Notes: generated by a model not told the origin, from the sequence alone. A stretch of DNA of 64,000 nt from Methanocatella intestini (GCF_002252585.1 NZ_NQLD01000014.1); one strand, 5' to 3'. Shown: positions 36,750-46,930, counted from the stretch's first letter. Numbers and translations: made by a program.

Positions 36750-38033
36750 CTATTGCAAGTAATCAGGAATTATCTGTTTGTTGAATAAATCTTCAAAACT
36801 TTCTCTTTCACGGGTTAAGAAACATTCGCCATCTTTAACAAGAACTTCAGATGCTTTTGGTCTTGAATTGTAGTTTGAAGACATGGTAAATCCATATGCA
36901 CCTGCATTAAGAATAGCTAATAAGTCCCCTTCTTCAACATCAGGCATTGGTCTGTCTCTTGCAAATAAATCTCCTGATTCACATACATTTCCTGCAATAT
37001 CCACTTCCTGAGTGTTTGGTGCATCCATTTTATTAGCTACTACAATATGATGGTATGAATCATACATTGCAGGTCTGAGTAAGGTATGGAATCCTGAATC
37101 TACACCTAAAAATTTTCTGTAACTTTGTTTTACACTGTTTACACGAGTTAAAAGAACACTTGCATCACCTACCAAATACCTTCCAGGTTCAAGATACATT
37201 GTTGGTTTACCTAAATCATGCTCTTCCAATTTAGATTTGAATAATTCAATGTTTTCTTTTGCAAACATATCAATATCTACAATGTTTTCTTCAGGAGTGT
37301 ATGGAATTCCAACTCCTCCTCCGAAATCTATAAAATCAAAATCTACACCAGCTTCATCGTGAACTTTTCCTGCAATATCTATTGTTGATTCAATAGCTAA
37401 TTTAAATGGTTCCGGATCTAAAATTCCTGAACCGATGTGGGAGTGCATACCTACTGGAGTAAAACCTAAATCTTCTGCAAACTGATATACTTCTGCAGCT
37501 TCATTATCCATAATACCGAATTTACTCATTACTCCCCCTGTAATACAGTGATCATGATGACCTGCACCAACCATCGGATTTACTCTAAATGATATTTTAA
37601 ATCCTTCAGGATCAACAACTTCAGCTAATCTTTTTAATGCTGAAACTGAATCCAGGTTAAGAACTGCTCCTTGTTCAGCTACAAATTTTAATTCTTCAGT
37701 AGTTACATTGTTACCAGTGAACAATATCCTATCTCCAGAGAATCCTAATTTTTTAGAGGTGTATACTTCCCCAGGAGATACTGCATCAATACAGCATCCC
37801 TCACTTTCAAGAATTTTCATTACTGCTAAGTTAGTGTTGGCTTTACATGCATAATATACTTTAAAATCAGGATAATATTTTGAAAAGGCATTGTAGAATC
37901 TGTTATAATTATCCCTTATTCTGTTTTCATCTATGACATAAGTAGGAGTTCCAAACTCCTCAGCAATGTCACATGCATCAGCACCACCAATATCCAAGTG
38001 GTTTTTATCATTAATTTTAATATTTAAATCCAT
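36750..38033 (-). CDS. lysA: Diaminopimelate decarboxylase
   Basis: LysA makes lysine from meso-diaminopimelate using PLP. The 427-residue fold-III enzyme shows the PLP lysine in VYYACKANTNLAVMK (~59-73), HSHIGSG (~196-202), the phosphate loop FGGGVGIPY (~236-244), EPGRYLVGD and the second-subunit CESGD motif. It is the first gene of the lysA-dapF operon; lysine is the product, and the pathway intermediate is not otherwise used in pseudomurein. Confidence 0.95.
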   Translation of the reverse strand: MDLNIKINDKNHLDIGGADACDIAEEFGTPTYVIDENRIRDNYNRFYNAFSKYYPDFKVYYACKANTNLAVMKILESEGCCIDAVSPGEVYTSKKLGFSGDRILFTGNNVTTEELKFVAEQGAVLNLDSVSALKRLAEVVDPEGFKISFRVNPMVGAGHHDHCITGGVMSKFGIMDNEAAEVYQFAEDLGFTPVGMHSHIGSGILDPEPFKLAIESTIDIAGKVHDEAGVDFDFIDFGGGVGIPYTPEENIVDIDMFAKENIELFKSKLEEHDLGKPTMYLEPGRYLVGDASVLLTRVNSVKQSYRKFLGVDSGFHTLLRPAMYDSYHHIVVANKMDAPNTQEVDIAGNVCESGDLFARDRPMPDVEEGDLLAILNAGAYGFTMSSNYNSRPKASEVLVKDGECFLTRERESFEDLFNKQIIPDYLQ

Positions 38034-38121
38034 TTTGTAAAAACTCCTGTAATTTAAATTATTAATATTAATTTTTATTAGATATTGTATTTAAAATTAA
38101 GGAAGGAAAAAAATTTTCCGC

Positions 38122-39198
38122 TTAATCATAACCTATATATTTGGCAGGAACTCCCATTTCAATCAAACCTAAAATAATGACACAGCATAAAAATGCCAGA
38201 ACAAATGTCAGTATTACAATTCCAACAAAATTATCTAAAAATGAAATATCCACAAATGTAGTTAATATAAGCAATAATGACTGGTTAAGCAAATAAACTC
38301 CGTAACATGCTCTACTAATTGTCATTACAGAATAATTGAACTTTTTGCTATTATGAATTCTTTTTAGAATCCTGTTGTTCTGAAGCTTTGGATCATTTAA
38401 ATATTTAATCATTACAAACACTCCTGCTGCCTGCAGGATAGCTACCACACTTACATCTACATAGTTTTCTGTAAGGAAATTATAATGATGCAGGAATATT
38501 GTTTTCTGAATTCCATTTACAAATATATCAAAATTTATCATATAAGCTGTTGTTATTAAAAATATGATAAATCCAACTAAAATCAGCCATTTGGATTTTA
38601 CATTGAATTTATGATTTTCCAAATAATATCCCAGAAACATGTAAAGGATAGGGCCTATGAAGAAAGTTAGATTAAAATAGGTTGGAGATCCGATATATGC
38701 AATTAGTTGATAGATAAGTGATGCAGATATTGCAAGGATAAGGAAATATTTTGCACCTCTTAATTTTGTTGACCTAACATAAGGAGAAAATATAGGTAAA
38801 GACAGGTAAAGACCAAGTAACATCCATGCATACCAATGCTGAGTCATGAATTTAGATGCAAAATAAGCTACACAGCCAAAGCTAAAGCTAAGCTTGCCTG
38901 CAGATGCCGTCATAAGTAAAGCCAGTAATGTATTCCAGATTAAAAAAGGAATGAAAATCCTTAGAAAATCCGTTTTAATAAATGTTTCAATATCTGAGTA
39001 ATCCCTGTCAATCATTAACAAACCTAAAAGCATGAGAAATATTGGAACACCGAATCCGAAAGTCGTAAAAACAACATATTCCTGTAAATTTCCTACACTT
39101 TTATACTTAAAAACCATAGCTACGTTTATTGCAATTAAGAAAAGTATACTGACTGCCCTTAATTGATCAACATATCTTATTCTTTCACCAATTTCCAT
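38122..39198 (-). CDS. Membrane acyltransferase, acyltransferase-3 family
   Basis: A 358-residue protein with about ten membrane helices. The opening RIRYVDQLRAVSILFLIAIN (~6-25) matches the acyltransferase-3 start, though the usual catalytic His of that motif is replaced (VDQLRAV in place of LDxLRxxA, and no clear following H), and it ends in a short cytoplasmic tail. Such enzymes O-acylate surface sugars or glycans. It is a lone gene, so the acceptor cannot be named. Confidence 0.72.
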   Translation of the reverse strand: MEIGERIRYVDQLRAVSILFLIAINVAMVFKYKSVGNLQEYVVFTTFGFGVPIFLMLLGLLMIDRDYSDIETFIKTDFLRIFIPFLIWNTLLALLMTASAGKLSFSFGCVAYFASKFMTQHWYAWMLLGLYLSLPIFSPYVRSTKLRGAKYFLILAISASLIYQLIAYIGSPTYFNLTFFIGPILYMFLGYYLENHKFNVKSKWLILVGFIIFLITTAYMINFDIFVNGIQKTIFLHHYNFLTENYVDVSVVAILQAAGVFVMIKYLNDPKLQNNRILKRIHNSKKFNYSVMTISRACYGVYLLNQSLLLILTTFVDISFLDNFVGIVILTFVLAFLCCVIILGLIEMGVPAKYIGYD

Positions 39199-39360
39199 TG
39201 AACTTTACCCTCTTTAAAGTTGAACTATTAACTAATAATTAGTTATAAAATTTAATATATTATAAACATTACTCTTGAAATGATACTAAAAATGAACATA
39301 ACAGATAAATCAAAATAATTAAATATCACCGTGGCAAACAGTAAAGCAGGTGGATTTAAA

Positions 39361-39765
39361 ATGGACAAACCATATGGACTTACAATGAGAGGAATCGTTA
39401 AAAACAAAGATAATGAAATATTAATACTTAGAAGACATCCAAAATCCAGAACAAACCCTCACAAATGGGAATTGCCCGGAGGAAAAGTAGATCCCGGAGA
39501 ATTTTTCGACGAAGCATTAGTACGTGAAATAAAAGAAGAAACTAATTTAGATGGAGCAGTTGGTGACTTTTATGAAGCAATACAAGATGATTATATCCAT
39601 AAAAGAACTGTTCAAGTTATTATGTATTTAAAAAATATCACAGGAAATGTAGCTATCAGTGATGAACATGATGACTGGATGTGGGCTAATTTAGAAAAAA
39701 TAAAAACATTGGAATTGTCAACAGCATTTGAGAAAGTTTTAAAAAAGAAAAATTGGAAAATTTAA
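39361..39765 (+). CDS. NUDIX hydrolase
   Basis: AGGTGGAT lies 5 bases before the ATG at 39361, so I discard the GTG at 39331. The 134-residue protein has a complete NUDIX box: GGKVDPGEFFDEALVREI then KEETNL (~37-60). The MutT-like size suggests hydrolysis of a modified nucleoside triphosphate or similar diphosphate. It overlaps the convergent argD stop by 4 bases. Confidence 0.88.
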   Translation: MDKPYGLTMRGIVKNKDNEILILRRHPKSRTNPHKWELPGGKVDPGEFFDEALVREIKEETNLDGAVGDFYEAIQDDYIHKRTVQVIMYLKNITGNVAISDEHDDWMWANLEKIKTLELSTAFEKVLKKKNWKI

Positions 39766-40928
39766 AGAGCTTTATCTAAAGCTTCAACAAATTTATCAAT
39801 TTCATCTTCAGTAATTATGAGAGGGGGAACAAATCTTAATACATTGCCTGCAGTACAGTTAATTAAGAATCCCATTTCTCTTAATTTATCAACATAAGCA
39901 GCACCATTTTCAGACAATTCAACACCAATCATCAATCCGTGTCCCCTAACATCAACTATTTTATCGTGTTTTCCTTTTAATTCATTTAATTTATCTTTAA
40001 AGTAAGCTCCAACTTTTTTGGAGTTTTCCAATAAACCTTCATCCAGAATAGTATCTAAAACAGAATTGGCTGCAGCACATACTAAAGGGCCACCGCCAAA
40101 AGTAGTTCCATGATCACCAGGTACAAAACCACTAGCTACTTTTTCAGTTGCAAGAAATGCTCCCATAGGAACTCCTCCTCCAACACCTTTAGCTATAGTC
40201 ATAATATCTGCTTTTATATCAAAAAGTTCATGAGCAAATAATGTTCCACATCTTCCAAAACCAGTCTGAACTTCATCTAAAATCAAAAGAATATCATTTT
40301 CAGCACAGATTTTAGTTATTTCATCAAAATACTCTTTGGACGGAACATTTACCCCTCCTTCTCCCTGAATTGGTTCAACCATAATTGCTGCAGTTTCATC
40401 ACTTATAGCTTCTTTAATAGCTTCAATATCATTATATGGAACTTCAATAAATCCCTGTGGGAGATTTTTTAAATAAGGCTCTTTGTATTCTTCATGACCT
40501 GTAGCAGCTAATGTCAGTAAAGTTCTTCCGTGAAAAGAGTCTTTAGCTGTAATAATTTCACTTTTGCCTGTGTATTTTAAAGCTAATTTAATAGCTCCTT
40601 CATTAGCTTCTGCTCCACTGTTTGCGTAGAATATTCTATCAAATTCTGTTAAAGGAAGTAATTTTTTAGCATATTCAATAGCTGGCTCATTATAATAAAT
40701 GTTTGAAACATGAATAAGCTTTTCAACTTGGCCTTGAAGTGCATTAACTAATTTAGGATGTGCATGTCCTAAAGCATTTACAGCAATTCCTGCAAACATA
40801 TCAATATATTCATTTCCATCTTTATCCCATACTTTTACACCTTTACCATGGTCTAAAACAATTGGCTGTCTTGTAAAAGTGTTAATAAAATATTTATCTT
40901 CAGCTTCAATAAGTTCATTTGTGTTCAT
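39762..40928 (-). CDS. argD: Acetylornithine aminotransferase
   Basis: A class III PLP aminotransferase of 388 residues acting in arginine synthesis. Motifs: NSGAEANEGAIKLA (~103-116), FHGRTLLTLAATG (~132-144), LILDEVQTGFGRCG (~217-230) and the PLP lysine in IAKGVGGGVPMGA (~246-258). N-succinyl-diaminopimelate activity is possible in this family, which would link it to the lysine genes nearby. Confidence 0.92.
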   Translation of the reverse strand: MNTNELIEAEDKYFINTFTRQPIVLDHGKGVKVWDKDGNEYIDMFAGIAVNALGHAHPKLVNALQGQVEKLIHVSNIYYNEPAIEYAKKLLPLTEFDRIFYANSGAEANEGAIKLALKYTGKSEIITAKDSFHGRTLLTLAATGHEEYKEPYLKNLPQGFIEVPYNDIEAIKEAISDETAAIMVEPIQGEGGVNVPSKEYFDEITKICAENDILLILDEVQTGFGRCGTLFAHELFDIKADIMTIAKGVGGGVPMGAFLATEKVASGFVPGDHGTTFGGGPLVCAAANSVLDTILDEGLLENSKKVGAYFKDKLNELKGKHDKIVDVRGHGLMIGVELSENGAAYVDKLREMGFLINCTAGNVLRFVPPLIITEDEIDKFVEALDKAL

Positions 40929-41002
40929 AAAATACTTCCATAAAATACTTATATTAACTATATTTATAGTATTAATGATATTTAAAATTTAAAAGTGATA
41001 AA

Positions 41003-41437
41003 ATGAAAGTTGCAATAATTGAAACTGAAAAAGGAACAATTGAATTAGAATTATTCGAAAAAGATGCTCCAAATACTGTAGCTAACTTTGAAAAACTTAT
41101 AAACGAAGGATTTTATGACGGATTAACTTTCCACAGAGTAATACCAGATTTTGTAATTCAAGGAGGATGTCCTAACGGTAACGGTACTGGAGGACCTGGC
41201 TACACCATTAAATGTGAAACCGAAGGAAACCCAAACAAACATGGAACCGGTGCACTTTCAATGGCTCATGCAGGAAAAGATACTGGAGGAAGCCAATTTT
41301 TCATCACCCATTCACCACAACCACACTTAGATGGAGTACACACTGTATTTGGCCATGTTATTGGTGACGGTATGGATGTTGTAAATAAAATCCAACAAGG
41401 AGACAAAATGCTCCATTTATATGTTGAAGAAAGATAG
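41003..41437 (+). CDS. Cyclophilin-type peptidyl-prolyl isomerase
   Basis: A 144-residue single-domain cytoplasmic cyclophilin: FHRVIPDFVIQGG (~47-59, catalytic Arg in FHRV), GGSQFFITHSPQPHLDG (~95-111) and TVFGHVIGDG. GTGAT precedes the ATG. It accelerates prolyl isomerisation in protein folding. A shared hairpin with the convergent MFS pseudogene follows. Confidence 0.94.
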   Translation: MKVAIIETEKGTIELELFEKDAPNTVANFEKLINEGFYDGLTFHRVIPDFVIQGGCPNGNGTGGPGYTIKCETEGNPNKHGTGALSMAHAGKDTGGSQFFITHSPQPHLDGVHTVFGHVIGDGMDVVNKIQQGDKMLHLYVEER

Positions 41438-41470
41438 TTATTTCTAACTATCCTTTTACTATTTTTTTAG
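41433..41470. terminator. Bidirectional terminator after cyclophilin
   Basis: GATAGTTA/TAACTATC around TTTC overlaps the cyclophilin stop and is followed by CTTTTACTATTTTTTT. Confidence 0.6.
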
Positions 41471-42824
41471 ATTTAATTCCAATTAAAGAAGCAAATACTG
41501 AAGCTATACATAACACCATACAAATAAAACAGGTTATTTGAGAACTGGCTATCAGTAATGAGAAATATTTAGGAATTATAGGAACATTACCCATCACAAA
41601 AGCAAATACTAATGTAAGCATCCCCATACTCATTGACTGGCCAATAACTCTCATTGTAGAGACTGAAGCAGAAGCTGTAGGAGTATCTTTTGGCGGAACT
41701 GCTCCCATAATTGCACTGGTATTTGGAGAAGAAAATATTCCGAAGCCTAAACCTTCCAAAGCTAGGGCGAATATTAATAACCATAATGGAGTACTGGAAT
41801 CCAACATGGCAAGCAATCCAATAGCTACAGCAGAGATTCCAATTCCAAGTGCAGATAGTTTTTGAGGATTTACCTTATCAGAAAGTTTTCCTGCATAAGG
41901 AGCAACAATTACCTGAATCAGAGGTGCTGCAAGGGAAATATACCTGCAAGTTGTGAATCAAAACCTCTAATATACTGCAAATGATAATTGACAATTGTAA
42001 CAAGTGAAAAAGATGCTAAATATGCACATACTGCTGCGAAATTAGCTGATGCAAATTCAGAATTTAAATAATTTAACATCAAATACAGGATATTTCACTT
42101 TCAGTTCAATAGCTACAAAAATGGCTAATGTAATCAATCCTAAAACTGTTAAAATAACACCTAATGTTTCATTCAATATTGTAAATCCATAAATAAACAA
42201 TACAATACCGATACTATAAACTGCAGAACCTTTCCAATCTATAGAAGTATCTTTTAAAGAATTCCATTCCTTATTTACTTTTGTAATCAACAGCACAAGA
42301 ATCAGTACCAAAAATGGAATTGTAAATACGAATATTGATTTCCATCCTACAGTATGATTTAAAAATCCTCCAATAACCGGAGATAATGAAGTAGCTAAAT
42401 AAACACCGGTAACGGTAATTCCAATAGCTTTACCACGTTCTTGAGGTTTAAATGCAGATACAACCAAAGCCATAGATGCAACACTTAAAAATGCCCCTCC
42501 AATTCCCTGAATTATACGGGAGATGAAAAATATTTCACTAGACATTGAAAAGATAGCTACAACTGCACCAATAATATATAAAAGAGTTGCCACAACCATA
42601 GACTTTTTAAGACCATATTTTCCTGAAATTTGTCCAACTGGAACTGTAAAAATTGCAATAACAAAGAAAAATACCATTGTTACCCAATTCTGAAGAATAT
42701 TATTCATTGAAAATTCACTGGCTATACTGGGAACAGCAATTGTTAAAGCAGATGATAAAAAAACCGTGAAAAATGATGATAAAGTAGCTATAATAAGAAC
42801 TACATTATCTAATTTAAGATTCAT
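41448..42824 (-). pseudogene. MFS transporter (DHA2/EmrB-like) with two frameshifts
   Basis: The first part (42824-42057, 255 residues) has MFS helices 1-8 with the loop motif GKYGLKKSMVV and QGIGGAF. It then stops at VKLFKF, while the next frame continues the protein naturally as NSEFASANFAAVCAY and so on to GFDSQLAG near 41945. A second shift there leads to SLAAPLIQVIVAPYAGKLSD and the rest of the C-terminal half (to 41448). Both shifts are explained by loss of one or two A bases in A-rich sites. It may be a pseudogene, a phase-variable gene or a sequencing error. A drug or solute exporter is likely. Confidence 0.8.
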
Positions 42825-42827
42825 TTT

Positions 42828-43178
42828 CTAAGTCCCGTGCTGAATTAGAACTATATTAACACCATTCGGGTCAATAACCCTTGCCATGATTCCAACAGAT
42901 ATTCTGGTAGGTTCCATGGCTATTTCAACATTGTTTTTCCTGAAATTTTCCATTTCCTTATGGATATCTTCAACATCCAAACCTACAGAATAAAAACCTG
43001 TTTTAAATGTGCTGTTCTGTATTAATTCAAAACCCGTTTCATCTCCGTTGCTAAGCAGGACAATTTTTCCGCCGGGCAAATCAAATACCTCATCAACTTC
43101 AAAACCTAAAACTTCTGTATAGAACTCAATAGACTTATCCATATCATCTACAATAATCGTAACATACTTTATCTTCAT
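42828..43178 (-). CDS. VOC-superfamily (glyoxalase/bleomycin resistance-like) protein
   Basis: A 116-residue vicinal-oxygen-chelate protein: the opening KIKYVTIIVDDMDKSIEFYT and the closing VIDPNGVNIVLIQ are typical. Metal ligands of true glyoxalase are not all evident. GTGAT precedes the ATG. It lies between ogg and the broken MFS gene with 3- to 4-base spacing, so it is cotranscribed. Substrate unknown. Confidence 0.82.
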   Translation of the reverse strand: MKIKYVTIIVDDMDKSIEFYTEVLGFEVDEVFDLPGGKIVLLSNGDETGFELIQNSTFKTGFYSVGLDVEDIHKEMENFRKNNVEIAMEPTRISVGIMARVIDPNGVNIVLIQHGT

Positions 43179-43182
43179 AGCA

Positions 43183-44118
43183 TCACTTCCCCTTAAGTTT
43201 TTTCATTAAACCAGACATTCTGGCATAATGGAATAAATATAATTGAACATATCCTGCATAATCTCCAAATTCTTCCATGCCAAATTCCCTTATTTTAGAA
43301 ACATTAACATCATTACCATCAAAATAAAGATAAGAAACTATACGTTTAATCCAAACATCACTGGGAAAAGCCTGTCTAAAATTAAAACCGTAAAGCAGTA
43401 TGCAGTCAGCTACTTTAGGTCCAACACCAGGAACTTTCAGTATTGTGTCAAATGCCTCATCATAAGACATTTTTGAAATATCCTCCAGGTCCATTTCAAG
43501 TGTAAAAATTTCACTGGCTTTTTTCATGTATGGAGCCCTATATCCCACACCGCAGCTTTTTAAATTATTAATACATTCATCAGGATTATTCAGATTGCTG
43601 CAACATTCCAGCTCCTCTACATCATCACAGTATACATTTTTAAGAGCAGAAACATCAGGAAATGTAAAATAGTCTTTTCCCAAATAAGTGAATTTATTTC
43701 CCCATGATTTTTTAATATCATCAATGGATTTTGTCCATCTGACTATTGAATTATTTGCAGAACATATTGAAGAAATTACACATTCAAATTTATCTTTAGC
43801 TAAAAATAATCTTAAATCTCTGCAAAAATTAGTCATGTCAGCTAATTCCGGCTGATTATTTAAATATTTATAAAATTTATTTAAATTGAAATCCAAATCA
43901 AAAATAGTCTTTATTTTATTGGTAGCTTCCTTATTAGAAATATCTCCAACAAAATCAAATTCCAAATTATTTCCTTCCTGTTTAACTTGAAATAAAACTG
44001 CATTATTATCCACTACAACAACATCAGAGTAAACATTACTTTCTAATTTCCAGGGAGGTTGAGATGTTTGGCCTGAATTTTGAGTTAAATCCAGGTCAAC
44101 AGGAGCTTTAATTATCAT
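43183..44118 (-). CDS. ogg: 8-oxoguanine DNA glycosylase/AP lyase, Ogg1-like
   Basis: A 311-residue homologue of eukaryotic Ogg1, which removes 8-oxoguanine. The helix-hairpin-helix VPGVGPKVADCI (~228-239) holds the catalytic Lys, and AFPSDVWIKRI (~248-258) the catalytic Asp. The N-terminal half fits the Ogg1 beta domain (SGQTSQPPWK). It overlaps hisF by 4 bases (ATGA), so translation is coupled. Confidence 0.9.
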   Translation of the reverse strand: MIIKAPVDLDLTQNSGQTSQPPWKLESNVYSDVVVVDNNAVLFQVKQEGNNLEFDFVGDISNKEATNKIKTIFDLDFNLNKFYKYLNNQPELADMTNFCRDLRLFLAKDKFECVISSICSANNSIVRWTKSIDDIKKSWGNKFTYLGKDYFTFPDVSALKNVYCDDVEELECCSNLNNPDECINNLKSCGVGYRAPYMKKASEIFTLEMDLEDISKMSYDEAFDTILKVPGVGPKVADCILLYGFNFRQAFPSDVWIKRIVSYLYFDGNDVNVSKIREFGMEEFGDYAGYVQLYLFHYARMSGLMKKLKGK

Positions 44119-44939
44119 AATCTCACAGGAATGTTATTTTCTTTTAAGTATTCTTTAACATCACTGATTGAATACTGGTTAAAATGAAAAATACTCGCTG
44201 CAAGAGCTGCACTAACATCAGTTTTTTGAAATACCTCTAAAATATGTGCAGGATTTCCTCCCCCACCACTAGCTATTACAGGAATATCAATTGCATCATT
44301 AATAGCTTTATTTAGAGCAATATCATACCCTTCTTTAGTTCCGTCACCATCCATACTTGTTAAAAGAATTTCACCAGCGCCTAATTCCTGACATTTAGCT
44401 GCCCAGTCTATAGCATCCATACCAGTAAATTCCCTTCCGCCATAAATGCTGCAATCAAACCAGCAGTATCCTTCATCAGTTTCTACAACATTTTTATCTG
44501 GAGCATCTGACGGATCATCTACATATCGTCTTTTTGCATCGATTCCAACAACAACAGCCTGAGAACCCACAACTTTAGAAGCTTCAGTAAGCAATTCCGG
44601 ATTTTTAATAGCTGCAGTATTTGTAGAACATTTATCTGCACCTGCTTTTAACATTTTTGTATAATCTTCAACTTTTCTAATTCCCCCACCTACACAAATA
44701 GGTATGAAAACATTTTCAGTTAAACGATCAATTACATTAGCCATTGTCGCTCTTCTTTCATAAGATGCAGTAATATCTAAAATAACTATTTCATCAGCAC
44801 CCATTTCATAGTAACGGGTAGCTAAATCTACAGGATTTCCAGCATATTTAATTTCTTTAAATTCCACACCTTTAACAACTCTTCCTTCAGGAACCTGCAA
44901 ATCACAATCTAAACAAGGAATAATTCTTTTAGTTAACAT
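44115..44939 (-). CDS. hisF: Imidazole glycerol phosphate synthase, cyclase subunit
   Basis: HisF makes the imidazole ring in histidine synthesis with HisH. The 274-residue barrel has the catalytic Asp near the start in RIIPCLDCDL (~5-14) and the second in SMDGDGTKEGYD (~187-198), with phosphate loops CVGGGIR and ASGGGGNPAH. It is the first gene of a run with ogg, the VOC gene and the MFS gene. HisH is not nearby. Confidence 0.95.
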   Translation of the reverse strand: MLTKRIIPCLDCDLQVPEGRVVKGVEFKEIKYAGNPVDLATRYYEMGADEIVILDITASYERRATMANVIDRLTENVFIPICVGGGIRKVEDYTKMLKAGADKCSTNTAAIKNPELLTEASKVVGSQAVVVGIDAKRRYVDDPSDAPDKNVVETDEGYCWFDCSIYGGREFTGMDAIDWAAKCQELGAGEILLTSMDGDGTKEGYDIALNKAINDAIDIPVIASGGGGNPAHILEVFQKTDVSAALAASIFHFNQYSISDVKEYLKENNIPVRL

Positions 44940-44959
44940 TTAAATTACCTAAATATAAA

Positions 44960-45014
44960 AAAATAGCTTGTTTTTTTTAAAAAAAACAAGAAAAAAGTCT
45001 GGATTTTATCCAGA
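44960..45014 (-). terminator. Terminator of the srp54-pus10-moaC-sec61beta run
   Basis: On the minus strand CTGGAT/ATCCAG overlaps the Sec61-beta stop and is followed by ACTTTTTTC; a second hairpin of CTTGTTTTTTTT with its complement follows (44967-44990). Confidence 0.6.
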
Positions 45015-45167
45015 GAATCTTAAAACAAAACAGAAAATAGCTAAAATAACTGTAATAACTATAACATGTTCAGGAGAAAGTTTTGGACCTACACTTTCTT
45101 CATCAAAATATCTTACTAAACCAGCACCAGTTTGAGGCATGCTAATTTTATCATTCTTTTTTGACAT
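45006..45167 (-). CDS. secG: Sec61-beta/SecG preprotein translocase subunit
   Basis: A 53-residue protein, read directly from the sequence: a polar N-terminal part with the conserved MPQTGAGLVRYFDEES, then KLSPEHVIVI and a single C-terminal membrane helix ending VLRFSG. This is the archaeal Sec61-beta pattern; it associates with SecY/SecE in the membrane. GGGAGT precedes the ATG by a few bases. It lies 69 bases after moaC. Confidence 0.92.
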   Translation of the reverse strand: MSKKNDKISMPQTGAGLVRYFDEESVGPKLSPEHVIVITVILAIFCFVLRFSG

Positions 45168-45236
45168 AATAAACTCCCTTCAAATTAATTTATAAAAATA
45201 ATTGACTATATTTATTTTTTTCATAGTATATAAACT

Positions 45237-45704
45237 TTAGATTTTCTCTTTTTTAATTACACAAATGTCACTTATTCTTGTATCAGGATACTGTCCGTTT
45301 TCATCTTTCTCAACTGCCTTAACCATGTCCCATATTGTAAGCAAACTAACACTTACACCAGTTAAAGCTTCCATTTCAACACCAGTTTTTCCTAATGTTT
45401 TAACACTGCATGTTGCAGTTATTTCAGTTGATTTAACATCAAAATCTATTTCAATCCCAGTTAAACTTAACGGATGACAGAGAGGAATAATTGAAGAAGT
45501 GTCCTTAACTGCCTGAATTCCGGCTATTTGAGCAGTAGTCAATACATTTCCTTTCTTAATTTCTTCATTTTGAATCATTTTAATGGTATTTTCATCCAAA
45601 TATATTTTTCCACTAGCTATAGCTAATCTTTTTTGATCCGGCTTTTGGCCAACTTCAACCATGTGCACTCCACTGTCTGTCAGGTGTGTAAACTCTTTAC
45701 CCAT
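45237..45704 (-). CDS. moaC: Cyclic pyranopterin monophosphate synthase MoaC
   Basis: MoaC, with MoaA, makes cyclic pyranopterin for molybdopterin, needed for the Mo/W enzymes of methanogenesis. The 155-residue protein shows HMVEVGQKPDQKRLAIASG (~14-32), IPLCHPL (~74-80) and the EMEALTGVSVSLLTIWDMVK stretch (~112-131). It lies 11 bases after pus10 and is likely cotranscribed. Confidence 0.94.
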   Translation of the reverse strand: MGKEFTHLTDSGVHMVEVGQKPDQKRLAIASGKIYLDENTIKMIQNEEIKKGNVLTTAQIAGIQAVKDTSSIIPLCHPLSLTGIEIDFDVKSTEITATCSVKTLGKTGVEMEALTGVSVSLLTIWDMVKAVEKDENGQYPDTRISDICVIKKEKI

Positions 45705-45715
45705 TATTATTTCCC

Positions 45716-46930
45716 CTATTTTTCACTTACTTCTATAACATCCAGCTGTTCACAAATAGATTTAACTCCTAAAACTTCGCCGACATTAGGTTCGGTTCTG
45801 TTTTCATCACCTGAAATTAATTCCTTAATATACAGACCGCCTTCTGTTTTGACAGTCATTTCAAAAGTAGTATCATCAATTATTTCGCAGGAAACATTAT
45901 GAACATGCTTAATTCTTACTTTATCAGCTCTTCTATGAATTACTCTTAAAGGTGTTTGCTGATGAATTTCATCCAAATTGTTTAAAGTAGCTAATTTGTC
46001 CTTGTCATAAGGCTTATCGCATTTTACCAATGCTTTATAAATTTTATAAGCATCACTTGAAGATACTTTAATTTCTGCTTTTCTGTTCCGTTCACAGAAT
46101 TTTAAATTATGATAAGCTGTTTTTCCCTCATTTATTTTATTTATTTTTTCTTCCAAAGCAGGCAAATCAATTTTTCTAATTTTAGGCTCTTTTATTTCAA
46201 GAACAAAAGGTCTTCCAGAACCCAACATCAATACATCAATGTCTTCACGACCCGCACCATGGAATTTAGCCTGCCAGCCATTTGTAGCTTCCAAAATATG
46301 CTCAGACAATAATTCTTCTACAGATTCGGCATATTGCTTGCCTGTAAAATTACATTCTTCACATCCTTTTCCATTACATTTGCTGCATGGCCATTTTGTT
46401 TGAGGAATTCCCCTGACTAATTTGTTATATTTCCCTTCAATAAAAAGAGGATTAATTTGAATTCTAACTTTAGGTTCTTTTCTTAAATCAACATTAATTA
46501 CAATATCCTGTTTTTCAAATTCAACTTCCTTTTCTAAAGTTTTTTCAATTTCACGACCAATTATTCTATTTATTTCTTTTTTAATCGGTTCAACATCTAA
46601 ATCAAATTTTTCACTTAATTCATCATCACGGGTTTTAATTTGCTTATCAATTCTGGATCCTACAAGAAAAGTATCAAATTCTATATCTAAAAAGTCAATT
46701 TTGTCATAAACTTTTTTAAACAGGTCATCGTTGATTTTATCAAATATATTACCACAAATCACACATTCTTCAGGCTCCTGGATTTCCAAATCTTCAAATA
46801 TCTTTTCACCACGATTTATATTATCCCTGCCATCTACAATATGGGAAAGTTTACGCCCTAAACAGTGTTTGCAAATTTGACCGTCAGTTTCTGCTAATAT
46901 TTTTTTGGCTAAATCATACATATTAATCAT
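45716..46930 (-). CDS. pus10: tRNA pseudouridine synthase Pus10
   Basis: Pus10 makes pseudouridine 54 and 55 in archaeal tRNA. The 404-residue protein has an N-terminal THUMP-like zinc domain (CKHCLGRKL at ~18 and ECVICGNIF at ~55), a second Cys set (CSKCNGKGCEECNF, ~182-195) and the catalytic region HGAGREDIDVLMLGSGRPF (~226-244) with the active Asp. It overlaps srp54 by 4 bases. Confidence 0.92.
   Translation of the reverse strand: MINMYDLAKKILAETDGQICKHCLGRKLSHIVDGRDNINRGEKIFEDLEIQEPEECVICGNIFDKINDDLFKKVYDKIDFLDIEFDTFLVGSRIDKQIKTRDDELSEKFDLDVEPIKKEINRIIGREIEKTLEKEVEFEKQDIVINVDLRKEPKVRIQINPLFIEGKYNKLVRGIPQTKWPCSKCNGKGCEECNFTGKQYAESVEELLSEHILEATNGWQAKFHGAGREDIDVLMLGSGRPFVLEIKEPKIRKIDLPALEEKINKINEGKTAYHNLKFCERNRKAEIKVSSSDAYKIYKALVKCDKPYDKDKLATLNNLDEIHQQTPLRVIHRRADKVRIKHVHNVSCEIIDDTTFEMTVKTEGGLYIKELISGDENRTEPNVGEVLGVKSICEQLDVIEVSEK

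Noticed and set aside
41587..41784. A separate small gene overlapping the MFS 3' half
   Set aside because: It is a different-frame shadow of the frameshifted MFS sequence.
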